From assembly GCA_017467205.1 (NCBI GenBank), contig JAFTSQ010000019.1, positions 1 through 63,266 of the forward strand: 63,266 nt of DNA, read 5' to 3'. Positions 49,530-57,276 of the stretch are shown in pieces. Each line of letters opens with the position of its first letter. Position 1 is the first letter of the stretch. The stretch comes from Clostridia bacterium. Lineage in GTDB: Bacteria > Bacillota_A > Clostridia > Oscillospirales > CAG-272. Made by a program: the position numbers and the translations under genes. The notes below the pieces were generated by a model. It was not told the origin of the DNA. It saw nothing but the letters and a program-made list of their open reading frames with translations, and did not search any database.

Positions 49530-50048
49530 TTATATTTTCTTGTGGTAGGCAAGCCTTTCACAGTCGTCGGAGTCGCTGTCGGCTCTGTCAAGGCGGATAA
49601 CGCCGCAATAGGAGAATCCGTTTTTCAAGAGCGAGGCCTGCATTGCGCGGTTATCTCGGTGAGTATCTATTCGTATCTCTCCCGCTCTTTCAAGGCAAAA
49701 GTCAAAGCACAGCTTGGCAACGCCTCTTCCGCGCGCCCTTTCCGAAACGGCTATTCTGTGTATCACGGAGTAGTTCTCGCTACCCTGCCACTCTCCGTCG
49801 TATATTTTGAGGTAGGTCGGGTCGGGGCCTTTGGCAAAGTAGAATGCCGCAAGTAGCCCGTCGCTATCCTCGAGTGTGAAGAGCTTTCCCGCCGCAATAT
49901 CCGAAATAACCAGCTCTTTTTGCGGGTAAGAGCTTCCCCACTGGTGTGGGTTACCCGACTCTTTCATAAACCTCCTCGCCGACTCGTATATCGAAAGGAT
50001 GGCGTCAAGGTCGGAGAGGCTTGCCGCTCTTATTTTGATTTCATTCAT
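49530..50048 (-). CDS. GNAT-family N-acetyltransferase
   Basis: A 172-residue acetyltransferase. The start IKIRAASLSDLDAILSIYES is the typical GNAT N-terminus. The acetyl-CoA loop (R/Q-x2-G-x-G/A) reads AVSERARGRGVAKLCFDFCL, and IRIDTHRDNRAMQASLLKNGF is the C-terminal motif B. The substrate is unknown. Its start overlaps the stop of the upstream Fe-S protein gene by 4 bp (ATGA), so the two are translationally coupled. Confidence 0.9.
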   Translation of the reverse strand: MNEIKIRAASLSDLDAILSIYESARRFMKESGNPHQWGSSYPQKELVISDIAAGKLFTLEDSDGLLAAFYFAKGPDPTYLKIYDGEWQGSENYSVIHRIAVSERARGRGVAKLCFDFCLERAGEIRIDTHRDNRAMQASLLKNGFSYCGVIRLDRADSDSDDCERLAYHKKI

Positions 50049-50872
50049 TTTTCATCCTCCGCAAATTCGAAATATGAAAGATTGCGCTCAACCGTAGCAC
50101 GCTTTCTCCAAGCGAATGCGCGGGTGGAAAACTCCTCGTCGCTCATAGCGGAAAGGGCGCGCGGAGTCAGCCGCTTTACTCTGTCGCGGTGGAAGAAGGA
50201 AATCGGGGTTGCGATGGGGTTTTCGTTGTACGGGCAACACCTTTGGCACTCGTCGCACCCCCATACCGTGTTGAATTTTCGCATCAATTCGACCTCGAAG
50301 TCGAGGAGCTCGCCCTTTCTTTGCGTTATGCTCGAAAGGCAGTCGCATCCATCCCCAGAAAGTATGCCGGTGGGGCAGGCGGCGAGGCATTTTTTGCAGC
50401 CGATGCAGTGCAAGACCTCCTTCGGCTCGATAGCCGAAAGCTCGCTCGGCTCAACCGAGGTGACGAGGTCGGCGATGAAGATGTAGCTACCGTATTTTTC
50501 GTTGATAAGCAGTCCGTTTTCACCGAGGATTCCGAGCCCGAGCGAGAGTGCCGCGCCGCGTTCGTCTATTGGCGAGTGGTCACCGTAGCCGCGGATTTGA
50601 CTGTTCGGGAACATATCCGAAACAACCCGCGAGAGCCGCTCGTTCAGCTCGCTGATTATCAGGTGATAGTCGCGTGAGGTTGCGTATGCGGAAAGATTCT
50701 CGCCCTCCGAAACGAAATAGGGGATAAGATACATTATTATGCTTTTCGGCACAAAGCCTGCACGGTTGGCTATGTGAGGGTTTATCTCCTTTGCCATAGC
50801 GTAATCAAGCACGCCCCAATATTCAATATTTTCCGAGTCAAAAAAACGCGAAAGGCGCTCGTTTACAGTCAT
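50045..50872 (-). CDS. short QueG-like protein with two [4Fe-4S] clusters
   Basis: The 275-residue protein has a ferredoxin-like pair of cluster motifs: CIGCKKCLAACPTG and GCDECQRCCPYNENP, spaced as in epoxyqueuosine reductase. Upstream, GDHSPIDERGAALSLGLGILGEN matches the QueG substrate-domain motif with its conserved Asp. It is shorter than QueG (usually 350 residues or more): the N-terminal domain is trimmed and the C-terminal HEAT repeat is missing. It may be a QueG paralogue acting on another substrate. queT lies 5 kb away, which could hint at queuosine metabolism. GGAGGTGAT precedes ATG 50872. Confidence 0.8.
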   Translation of the reverse strand: MTVNERLSRFFDSENIEYWGVLDYAMAKEINPHIANRAGFVPKSIIMYLIPYFVSEGENLSAYATSRDYHLIISELNERLSRVVSDMFPNSQIRGYGDHSPIDERGAALSLGLGILGENGLLINEKYGSYIFIADLVTSVEPSELSAIEPKEVLHCIGCKKCLAACPTGILSGDGCDCLSSITQRKGELLDFEVELMRKFNTVWGCDECQRCCPYNENPIATPISFFHRDRVKRLTPRALSAMSDEEFSTRAFAWRKRATVERNLSYFEFAEDEK

Positions 50873-50905
50873 TTTCTTATCACCTCCGAAAAATCGGTTA
50901 CACTC

Positions 50906-50934
50906 ATTATAACTCCGACGGTCGAATTTTGCAA
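50906..50934 (-). promoter_or_regulatory. promoter of the QueG-like/GNAT pair
   Basis: On the minus strand, TTGCAA (50934-50929), a 17-nt spacer and TATAAT (50911-50906). It is back to back with the promoter at 50943. Confidence 0.75.
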
Positions 50935-50942
50935 GATATTTC

Positions 50943-50971
50943 TTGACTTTATGCGCGCGGCGGTGTATAAT
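50943..50971 (+). promoter_or_regulatory. promoter of the DUF3006-plsY-tsaE-tsaB-rpiB operon
   Basis: TTGACT (50943-50948), a 17-nt GC-rich spacer and TATAAT (50966-50971). The leader to ATG 51110 is about 130 nt and holds no structure I can name. Confidence 0.85.
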
Positions 50972-51109
50972 TGAGAAAAAGCTTTACGTCTACCAAAGAT
51001 AAGCTTTGAGCATTCACGCCTACGAATTTTCGCGTTTTGTAGCATTAATCCAATGTCATACAAGCGATACCGAAAATTCATTTATATTAGGCAACAGAAC
51101 GGAGATTTT

Positions 51110-51355
51110 ATGAAAAAAAGATTCGCGGTCGACCGTATTGAAGGCGCGCTCGCCGTGCTGATATCGGATTCTGATAACGAAATACTCACCCTGCCCTACG
51201 AGGAATACGGGCTTTCGGTCAACGACATCCTCGATATTACGCTTGAAGGCGGCAAGGTTTTAGGAATAGTCCGCCTTGAAAACGAAAAGGACGCAAGACT
51301 TAAAAAGAACAGCGCAAGGCTTTCAGCGCTGTTTGCGAAAGGAAAGAAAAAATGA
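51110..51355 (+). CDS. DUF3006-family small protein
   Basis: The 81-residue protein starts at ATG 51110 after GGAG; the frame extends upstream to 51053 without a ribosome site. The pattern FAVDRIEGALAVLISDSDNEILTLPYEEYGLSVNDILDITLEGGKV is the DUF3006 core: a small beta barrel whose first strand DRIEG and the 'L-P' pair are characteristic. Lysine-rich C-terminal tail. Function of the family is unknown. Its stop overlaps the plsY start by 4 bp. Confidence 0.85.
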   Translation: MKKRFAVDRIEGALAVLISDSDNEILTLPYEEYGLSVNDILDITLEGGKVLGIVRLENEKDARLKKNSARLSALFAKGKKK

Positions 51356-52101
51356 AATTTGACCTTAATCTCGGGCTTCTCGATATGCTCGCTAAGGGCG
51401 GAATTGACGATACCCTCTTCTACGTGCTTTATATTAGCTTTATCGTCGTTTCGATGGCGGCGGGCTATTTCCTCGGAAGCATCAATACCTCGATTATCGT
51501 ATCGAAGCTTATTTACCGCGACGATATAAGACGCCACGGCAGCGGCAACGCGGGAATGACCAACATACTCCGCACCTACGGTGTCAAGGCGGCGCTTCTC
51601 ACCCTCTTCGGTGATATTTTCAAGACGGTGCTCGCGATATTCATTGCAGGCTCGCTCCTCGGATTCTGCTACATCGGCGGAATAGCTACCGGTTGGGGCG
51701 GATACCTTGCAGGACTTTTTGCAGTTCTCGGCCACGTCTTTCCTGTATACTATGGCTTCAAGGGCGGCAAGGGCGTTCTTACCACCGCGACGGTTGCGCT
51801 CGTGCTCTCGCCCATTCCCTTTGCTATTCTCATAGTTCTCTTCGTTGCTATCGTGTGGATGAGCAAATACGTTTCGCTCGGCTCGGTATGTGCGGTTATT
51901 CTCTACCCCGTTACCGTTAACGGCTATTTCCAAGTCAGATTCGGCGCAGGCTCAACGCCCGGCATAGTTGCGCTCGTAACGATAATTATTGCAATTCTCG
52001 TCGTTTGGTGTCACAGAGGCAATCTTGTGAGAATATCCAACCGCACCGAAAGAAAGCTGTCGTTCGGCAAAAAGAAGTCCGAGGACGGTACGGAGGAGTG
52101 A
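51352..52101 (+). CDS. plsY: glycerol-3-phosphate acyltransferase PlsY
   Basis: The 249-residue membrane enzyme transfers an acyl group from acyl-phosphate to glycerol-3-phosphate, making lysophosphatidate. The three catalytic loops are present: GSINTSIIVSKLIYRDDIRRHGSGNAGMTNILRTYG, FAVLGHVFPVYYGFKGGKGVLTTA and, later, CHRGNLVRISNRTERKL. It is longer than typical PlsY (about 200) because of an N-terminal amphipathic stretch before TM1 and a tail of charged residues (SFGKKKSEDGTEE). It feeds the same pathway as cdsA. Start and stop both overlap neighbours by 4 bp. Confidence 0.93.
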   Translation: MKFDLNLGLLDMLAKGGIDDTLFYVLYISFIVVSMAAGYFLGSINTSIIVSKLIYRDDIRRHGSGNAGMTNILRTYGVKAALLTLFGDIFKTVLAIFIAGSLLGFCYIGGIATGWGGYLAGLFAVLGHVFPVYYGFKGGKGVLTTATVALVLSPIPFAILIVLFVAIVWMSKYVSLGSVCAVILYPVTVNGYFQVRFGAGSTPGIVALVTIIIAILVVWCHRGNLVRISNRTERKLSFGKKKSEDGTEE

Positions 52102-53285
52102 CGGATATAAAGCAGAGCTTTATTGAGCTCGTAGTCGATACGGTAAGATGCGATGCGATGAGGAAGCTCGTGTTCTCGCGCTCACGTAGCGACGGCGCTA
52201 CGAAGGTCAGCGCAAGGCTTTGCTCGCACAGAGGACGGAAGATAGTCGCTTTTGAATATTCGCTGCCCTCGAGCACGGTGTCGCACAAGAACCTTCGCCC
52301 CGAAGAGCTCGAAGAGGAGCTTTCGCACCTCCTTTGCGAATTCTCACAGGCGAACCTTATAAGCTCGGCGGGCGACGTTGAATGGAAGATTTCATCAAAG
52401 GGCAAGGAGGCTTTGCTCGGTCTTGATAAGGCGCGGCGAAAGCTTTCGGGCGGCGCTGACTTTGAGCGCGCCATCGAAGCCCTTGAAAACGAGAAAAACT
52501 ATATTCTCACGGGCAGTGAAGAGTTCCTCATTCTCTTGGGAATCAGCGACAAGAGCGGAAGAGTTCACGACAAGCGTCAGGGCAAATTCCGCCAGATAAA
52601 CCGCTTTCTCGAGCACATTTCGGATATTTATCCGAAGCTTGCAGAGAGCGGAGCTTTGCGGGTATACGACCTCTGCTGCGGTAAGAGCTACCTCAGCTTT
52701 GCGGCGTACTATTACCTCACCGCGATAAAGGGGCGCGAGGTCAGAATGCTCTCTATTGACCTGAAACGCGACGTTATCGAGTATTGCGAGCGGCTCGCGT
52801 GCGAGCTCGGCTTTTCGGGTATGAGATTCATTGCCGGCGATATAAGAGAGACGCCCACGGATGTCACGCCCGATATGGTTATTTCCCTGCACGCCTGCGA
52901 TATCGCAACCGACATAGTTCTTGACACTGCCGTAAGGCTTGGCGCGAGGGTGATACTCAGTACGCCCTGCTGTCACAGATATTTGAAGGGGAAAATAGAG
53001 GCGAAGGAGCTTTCCTTCATCACAGACTACCCTCACATAGCAAACAAGCTTGCGGAGGCGGCGACGGACGCTTTGCGCCTATCAAAGCTTCACGCGGCAG
53101 GCTATCGCGTAGCGGCGCTTGAGCTCACAGACCCCGACGATACTCCGAAGAACACCCTCATCAGAGCGGTGAAGGACAACACGCTCACCGCGGCAGAGCT
53201 TGAAGGTAGGACTGCCGAATACAATGCGGCGCTCGCCTTTCTTATGCCGCAGGGCAAGGACGATTATTTGAAGGAAATAAAGTAA
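52098..53285 (+). CDS. class I SAM-dependent methyltransferase (Methyltransf_32-like)
   Basis: I start at GTG 52098, which overlaps the plsY stop (GTGA), rather than at 52005 inside plsY. The 395-residue product has an N-terminal domain of about 150 residues with no recognised motif. A Rossmann methyltransferase follows: RVYDLCCGKSYLSFAAYYYL (SAM loop, about residue 188), MLSIDLKRDVIEYCE, and DMVISLHACDIATDIVLDTA, with ILSTPCCHRYL after it. The DKSGRVHDKRQGKFRQINRF lead-in is characteristic of Methyltransf_32 proteins, which include RNA methyltransferases; the substrate here is unknown but is likely RNA. Proximity to tsaE and tsaB fits a tRNA or rRNA role. Confidence 0.85.
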   Translation: MTDIKQSFIELVVDTVRCDAMRKLVFSRSRSDGATKVSARLCSHRGRKIVAFEYSLPSSTVSHKNLRPEELEEELSHLLCEFSQANLISSAGDVEWKISSKGKEALLGLDKARRKLSGGADFERAIEALENEKNYILTGSEEFLILLGISDKSGRVHDKRQGKFRQINRFLEHISDIYPKLAESGALRVYDLCCGKSYLSFAAYYYLTAIKGREVRMLSIDLKRDVIEYCERLACELGFSGMRFIAGDIRETPTDVTPDMVISLHACDIATDIVLDTAVRLGARVILSTPCCHRYLKGKIEAKELSFITDYPHIANKLAEAATDALRLSKLHAAGYRVAALELTDPDDTPKNTLIRAVKDNTLTAAELEGRTAEYNAALAFLMPQGKDDYLKEIK

Positions 53286-53307
53286 ACTTTACTTTGCATT
53301 TTGGGAA

Positions 53308-53739
53308 ATGATTTATTTTACTAACAGCACACAGGAAACCGAAAAATTGGGCTTGGAGCTGGCAAAAAAGCTTGATACGGGTGCGACTTCTCGGGCATTC
53401 GTTGCAATGAGAGGTGAGATGGGCGTTGGCAAGACGGCGTTCGTGCGCGGCTTTGCCGAGCACTTTGGCGTGCGCGGAGTCAAGAGCCCTACCTACACCA
53501 TAGTCAACGAATATCGCGGCAGAGTTCCTATCTATCATTTTGACACCTACCGTATAGACGGTGAGGACGACCTTTATTCTATCGGCTTCGACGACTATAC
53601 CGAAAGGTGTGGCATTTGCATTTGCGAGTGGTCGGAAAAGATAGAGGACTTCTTGCCAAGCGATGCTATAACCGTTACTATCACGAGAACGGACGACGAG
53701 TGCGGAAGAAAAATCGAGATAGACGCAACATTAGCATAA
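53308..53739 (+). CDS. tsaE: tRNA t6A biosynthesis ATPase TsaE
   Basis: The 143-residue P-loop ATPase supports TsaB-TsaD in making N6-threonylcarbamoyl-adenosine at tRNA position 37. The Walker A motif is RGEMGVGKTAFVRG; VKSPTYTIVNEYRG and YHFDTYRI follow, with CICEWSEKIEDFLP near the end. All are family signatures. No clear GGAGG site precedes ATG 53308 (TTGGGAA only), so it may depend on coupling. Next gene tsaB is 25 bp away; tsaD and rimI are not in the window. Confidence 0.95.
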   Translation: MIYFTNSTQETEKLGLELAKKLDTGATSRAFVAMRGEMGVGKTAFVRGFAEHFGVRGVKSPTYTIVNEYRGRVPIYHFDTYRIDGEDDLYSIGFDDYTERCGICICEWSEKIEDFLPSDAITVTITRTDDECGRKIEIDATLA

Positions 53740-53764
53740 CTTTCGATTTACGGATTGGAGATTT

Positions 53765-54493
53765 ATGAAAATTCTTGCTTTTGATACGACCGCAAAGATT
53801 GCATCGGTTGCCGTTACCGACGGTGAGCGAGCTCTTGCGGATTACAGTATAAACAACGGACTTACGCAGAGCGAGCTTATTCTGCCTATGGCAGAAAATA
53901 TGCTGAAATCGCTTGGAATATCCTTTTCGGATATAGAGCTGCTCGCCGCGACCGTCGGCCCCGGCTCATTCACCGGCGTGCGAATCGGTGCGGCGCTCGT
54001 TAAGGGTATTGCTTTTGACAGAAATATCCCCTGCGTTGAGGTTTCGACTCTCGAATCGCTTGCAGAAAACCTCGCTCCGCTTGGAAAAATCATAGTTCCC
54101 TGTATGGATGCGCGCAGGTCGCAGGTGTATAACGCAATCTTCTCATCGGACGGCGAAAAATTGACACGCCTCACCCCCGACAGAGCAATTTCGCTTGATG
54201 AGCTCGCAGAGGAGCTAAAGGCATTTGACGGTGAGCGGATATATCTTTCGGGCGACGGATACGAGATAGCGCACAAGAGGCTATCGGAGATTGGAGTGCG
54301 CCTTGAGAGGACCCCCGCACTTCTTATTGAGGAAAGCGCCGTATCCTGCGCAAAGGTTGCGTACAGAAAGTTTCTTGCAGGCGAGGTAACAAGTGACGAA
54401 CGCTTTACCCCCTCATACCTCAGGCTTCCGCAGGCGGAGCGCGAGCGACTCGAAAGACTTGAAAATAAAAAAATAAAAGATAAAGAGGACTGA
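53765..54493 (+). CDS. tsaB: tRNA t6A biosynthesis protein TsaB
   Basis: The 242-residue inactive Kae1-like partner of TsaD. The start MKILAFDTTAKIASVAV and ELLAATVGPGSFTGVRIGAALVKGIA are the family signatures; VSTLESLAENLAP and VPCMDARRSQVYNAIF follow. GGAG precedes ATG 53765. The usual fusion or adjacency with RimI is absent. The C-terminal end (RERLERLENKKIKDKED) is lysine-rich and probably disordered. Confidence 0.94.
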   Translation: MKILAFDTTAKIASVAVTDGERALADYSINNGLTQSELILPMAENMLKSLGISFSDIELLAATVGPGSFTGVRIGAALVKGIAFDRNIPCVEVSTLESLAENLAPLGKIIVPCMDARRSQVYNAIFSSDGEKLTRLTPDRAISLDELAEELKAFDGERIYLSGDGYEIAHKRLSEIGVRLERTPALLIEESAVSCAKVAYRKFLAGEVTSDERFTPSYLRLPQAERERLERLENKKIKDKED

Positions 54494-54496
54494 AAA

Positions 54497-54952
54497 ATGG
54501 AAAAGCGCAAAATCTTTATCGGTGCGGACAGCGCCGGATATTTCCTCAAGGAAGAGGTTAAAAAGCATCTTGCAGAGCTTGGTTACGACGTTACCGACTG
54601 CGGTACGGATTCCGACGCTTCCTGCCACTATCCCTTGTTTGCATCGGCGGTTTGCGAGAACGTTCAGAAAGCTCCCGACACCACCTTTGGTGTACTTATT
54701 TGCGGCACGGGTATAGGTATGTCGATGTGCGCGAACAAATACAACGGCATTCGCGCCGCGCTTTGCGCTGACACCTATTCGGCAAAAATGACCCGCGCAC
54801 ACAACGACGCAAACGTCATTTGTATGGGTGCAAGAGTTACCGGCTCCTGCCTTGCTCTCGACATTCTCGACAGCTTCCTTTCGGGTGTATACGAGGGCGG
54901 TCGCCACGCTATCAGAGTTGGTATGATGGCGGATATCGAGAAGAAAAACTAA
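54497..54952 (+). CDS. rpiB: ribose 5-phosphate isomerase B
   Basis: The 151-residue RpiB/LacAB-family sugar-phosphate isomerase interconverts ribose 5-phosphate and ribulose 5-phosphate. Motifs: FIGADSAGYFLKEEV at the start (D/H phosphate site), then GVLICGTGIGMSMCANKYNGIRAALC with the active-site cysteine in LICGTG, and the HNDANVICMGAR motif. It starts 3 bp after tsaB and is the last gene before the terminator. It complements the split transketolase. Confidence 0.95.
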   Translation: MEKRKIFIGADSAGYFLKEEVKKHLAELGYDVTDCGTDSDASCHYPLFASAVCENVQKAPDTTFGVLICGTGIGMSMCANKYNGIRAALCADTYSAKMTRAHNDANVICMGARVTGSCLALDILDSFLSGVYEGGRHAIRVGMMADIEKKN

Positions 54953-54967
54953 TAGCGTTTTTCACGC

Positions 54968-55002
54968 AAAAAGGTGATGTGCTTTCGGCACATCACCTTT
55001 TT
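54968..55002 (+). terminator. terminator of the DUF3006-to-rpiB operon
   Basis: AAAAAGGTGATGTGC (54968-54982), loop tttcg, GCACATCACCTTTTT (54988-55002). Confidence 0.93.
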
Positions 55003-55034
55003 TCAGTTCGCCCTTACTCTGTTGCTAATAGCCT

Positions 55035-55622
55035 TTATAGCTTCGACAGCTTTTCGACGGCATCACCCTCGGTCAGCCTTTTACCGTGCTCTTTTATGTA
55101 ATCTATCATTTCGCGAGATGCTCTCTCGGAATATTCAAGAATACGCGAGAACTCCGAAAAGCTGCCGCTCTTCCCTACTCGCTCGTCGATTATGAGATAA
55201 TATTTTCCGTCATCACCGAGGTATACGTCACTGTCGCGATGCGGTGTTATATTCTCGATTGCCCTTATCGCACCGATGAGCCCGAAAAAGCTCTCAAAGC
55301 GATATATCCCCTGCCGCGCCGCAAGCATAGTTACGCGGTTTGAGCGCGCGATGGTGCGCTCGGCGACGGGGGGTATGAGTCCGAGCTTTGTGACGAACAG
55401 CTCGCAACCGCCGTCCTTGGACGGATAGAGCTGTATGAGCACTTTATCTGATGCCGCATCAAAGCCGGTCTGCTTTTTCGCTTCGTCGAGTATTTCCCAA
55501 AGAGCGCGGCGCGTATGCGTGTTGTCATAATCTATTTCCTCTACTCTCAAGTCATATTTTTCCATATCAGCAACCGTCAGCATCACCTTGAGCTTTGAGT
55601 CGCTTACAAGTAAAAGTTCCAT
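55035..55622 (-). CDS. MecA-like adaptor protein
   Basis: The 195-residue protein has the two-part layout of Clp adaptor MecA. The N-terminal part (TVADMEKYDLRVEEIDYDNT, then FDAASDKVLIQLYPSKDGGC) recognises substrates. The C-terminal part (about 90-190) has alternating strands and helices, including DVYLGDDGKYYLIIDE, and would bind ClpC. It is a little shorter than B. subtilis MecA (218). In Clostridia such proteins probably deliver regulators to ClpCP. GGAGGTG precedes ATG 55622. It is monocistronic; no strong terminator is seen apart from the neighbouring one. Confidence 0.85.
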   Translation of the reverse strand: MELLLVSDSKLKVMLTVADMEKYDLRVEEIDYDNTHTRRALWEILDEAKKQTGFDAASDKVLIQLYPSKDGGCELFVTKLGLIPPVAERTIARSNRVTMLAARQGIYRFESFFGLIGAIRAIENITPHRDSDVYLGDDGKYYLIIDERVGKSGSFSEFSRILEYSERASREMIDYIKEHGKRLTEGDAVEKLSKL

Positions 55623-55792
55623 TTACACCTCCGACAAAGCCGCATAGGGCGGCTACCTTAATATTATACTCTATACTACTTTTAATTGACAGTGAAAGCT
55701 ATTTACATTTTGGGCTGATAATGGTAAAAAACAAAGAAAAACTGCATAATTTGGTCGCTATATCGGTTTTTTGACAAAAATCACCGCGCGCC

Positions 55793-55821
55793 TTGATTTT
55801 TTTCGCGCTTTGTGGTAAAAT
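55793..55821 (+). promoter_or_regulatory. promoter of queT
   Basis: TTGATT (55793-55798), a 17-nt spacer and TAAAAT (55816-55821). Transcription would start near 55828, exactly where the structured leader begins. Confidence 0.8.
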
Positions 55822-55827
55822 AGATTT

Positions 55828-55894
55828 CGGTGAGTTCGAAACCTTCCTCACCAAAACGCTTCGGCGTCTAAAAAACAAAACTACAGGAGAAAAA
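55828..55894 (+). promoter_or_regulatory. structured leader of queT, possible preQ1-type riboswitch
   Basis: A hairpin GGTGAG / CTCACC (55829-55852 or so) with a 12-nt loop is followed by a second small hairpin ACGC-ttcg-GCGT, an A-rich linker and the ribosome site AGGAGA. This size and order (loop hairpin, A-rich segment, occluded ribosome site) fits preQ1 aptamers, which commonly control queT. The exact conserved bases of class I or III are not all visible, so the assignment is an inference. Confidence 0.4.
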
Positions 55895-56386
55895 ATGAAA
55901 ACGCAAAGCTCTACCCTCCGCCTGACGCGCGGAGCAATCATCGCGGCACTGTACGCAGTCCTATCCTACCTGACACAATCCTTTCAGATAGCCTTCTTCC
56001 AATTCAGGCTTCCCGAAGCGCTGTGCATTCTCCCGATGCTTTTACCCGAGGCAATTCCGGGTTTGTTCATCGGCTGCCTTGTTTCAAACATAATCAGCGG
56101 ATGCAATCCGTGGGATACGGTTTTCGGCAGTATTGCAACGCTTATCGGAGCGCTCGGCGCGTACCTATTACGGAAAGCTCCGAAAAAGCTCGCTTGGCTC
56201 GCTACTGTTCCCACCATCCTTGCCAATGCGACAATCATTCCCTTCGTGATAATTTACGCTTACGGGGCAAACGACGGATATTGGTTCTTATTCGGAACTG
56301 TGGCGGTTGGCGAGATTGTTACTGCCGGAATTCTCGGAACGCTCCTTTATTACGGGCTGCAGAGAACTAATATTTTCAAGAACTGA
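55895..56386 (+). CDS. queT: QueT-family precursor transporter
   Basis: The 163-residue membrane protein (five or six TMs) belongs to the QueT family, the substrate-binding S component of an ECF transporter for a queuosine precursor such as preQ1. Typical features: LTRGAIIAALYAVLSYL at the start, FQFRLPEALCILPMLLPEAIPGLFIGC, NIISGCNPWDTVFGSIATLIGALGAYLLRK and FVIIYAYG. ATG 55895 follows AGGAGA; the longer frame from 55793 crosses the promoter. The energising ECF module is not in the window. Expression is probably controlled by the leader. Confidence 0.93.
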   Translation: MKTQSSTLRLTRGAIIAALYAVLSYLTQSFQIAFFQFRLPEALCILPMLLPEAIPGLFIGCLVSNIISGCNPWDTVFGSIATLIGALGAYLLRKAPKKLAWLATVPTILANATIIPFVIIYAYGANDGYWFLFGTVAVGEIVTAGILGTLLYYGLQRTNIFKN

Positions 56387-56397
56387 AAAGAAGATAT

Positions 56398-56435
56398 AAA
56401 AAACTCGGATGCTTCAAATCGCATCCGAGTTTTTT
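56398..56435. terminator. shared terminator of queT and the GT8 gene
   Basis: AAAAAACTCGGATGC (56398-56412), loop of 8 nt, GCATCCGAGTTTTTT (56421-56435). The genes converge here; the hairpin reaches the stop of the GT8 gene at 56434. Confidence 0.93.
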
Positions 56436-57276
56436 ATATCTTAATAAGCTCCTCATTGCCACACTCCGCCATAATAGCGTCGAACTCTTCATAGATATCG
56501 TCAAAATCGTGAATTCCAAGGTAGCTATGCACCTTTTCCCTATGCCACTGCTTGTGGTTATAGCTTGTGAGGATAGGTCCGCGCCACTTGAAGCCCATAC
56601 AGAAATGCTTGAAGACCGTGTCCGGCTTGATATCCCTCTGCTCGTTGAAGCGGTAAGGAAGGACGAGCTTTTTCTCGCACAGGCGGTTAATTGCCGATTG
56701 GTCGGGCATAAGCATCCATCTTCGGCACACGCGCTCGCGAGCTTTGGCAAAGAGCCCAGTTCTCCTGATATACGGCATATTGAGAAGAAGGACGCCCGAA
56801 TTGCAATAGTTATTCGGGAAGAAGTTATGTCCCACGACGTCGAGGCTTGCCGCAAACTCATATTCGGTTATATCAATGTCGTAGAACTCTGCTACGTCGG
56901 AGCAGCACATTATATCCGCGTCAAGATAGACTATCTTATCCGGAACGTCAAGAAGGTCTAAAAACAGGCGGATGCTCGCATACGGTGTGTATGCGTTTTT
57001 GTTGTTTTTTCCGCGAGAAAAATGAGCTATATGATGCTCCGTTACGTCAATTATACGAACCGAGCTGTCGGGATTCTTTTTTTGAAGCGTGCGTTCAAGG
57101 AGCACTCTTTGCTCCTCGGTGAAGGAAAGCCAGGTCGGGTCTTCGCTTGAAAGATCCATTGAAAGCAGTATCACCTCAAGCGGCTCGCTCGTATGCTTTA
57201 CCACCGAGAGAAGCGACATAAAGATGCCGCCGAAGATACGCCTGTTGCCGCAATAGCAGATAGGTATTTTTCTCAT
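56434..57276 (-). CDS. glycosyltransferase family 8
   Basis: The 280-residue GT-A fold retaining glycosyltransferase. Motifs: IPICYCGNRRIFGGIFMSLLSVV at the start, YASIRLFLDLLDVPDKIVYLDADIM (DxD metal site), NNYCNSGVLLLNM and DQSAINRLCEKK, then HFCMGFKWRG. It likely adds glucose or galactose to a surface glycan or lipid. Its start overlaps the stop of the flippase-like gene by 4 bp, so the enzyme and membrane protein are coupled. Confidence 0.92.
   Translation of the reverse strand: MRKIPICYCGNRRIFGGIFMSLLSVVKHTSEPLEVILLSMDLSSEDPTWLSFTEEQRVLLERTLQKKNPDSSVRIIDVTEHHIAHFSRGKNNKNAYTPYASIRLFLDLLDVPDKIVYLDADIMCCSDVAEFYDIDITEYEFAASLDVVGHNFFPNNYCNSGVLLLNMPYIRRTGLFAKARERVCRRWMLMPDQSAINRLCEKKLVLPYRFNEQRDIKPDTVFKHFCMGFKWRGPILTSYNHKQWHREKVHSYLGIHDFDDIYEEFDAIMAECGNEELIKI

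Noticed and set aside
49319..49591. 90-codon minus-strand frame overlapping the end of the GNAT gene
   Set aside because: It crosses the consensus promoter of the multi-TM gene and overlaps the end of the GNAT gene.
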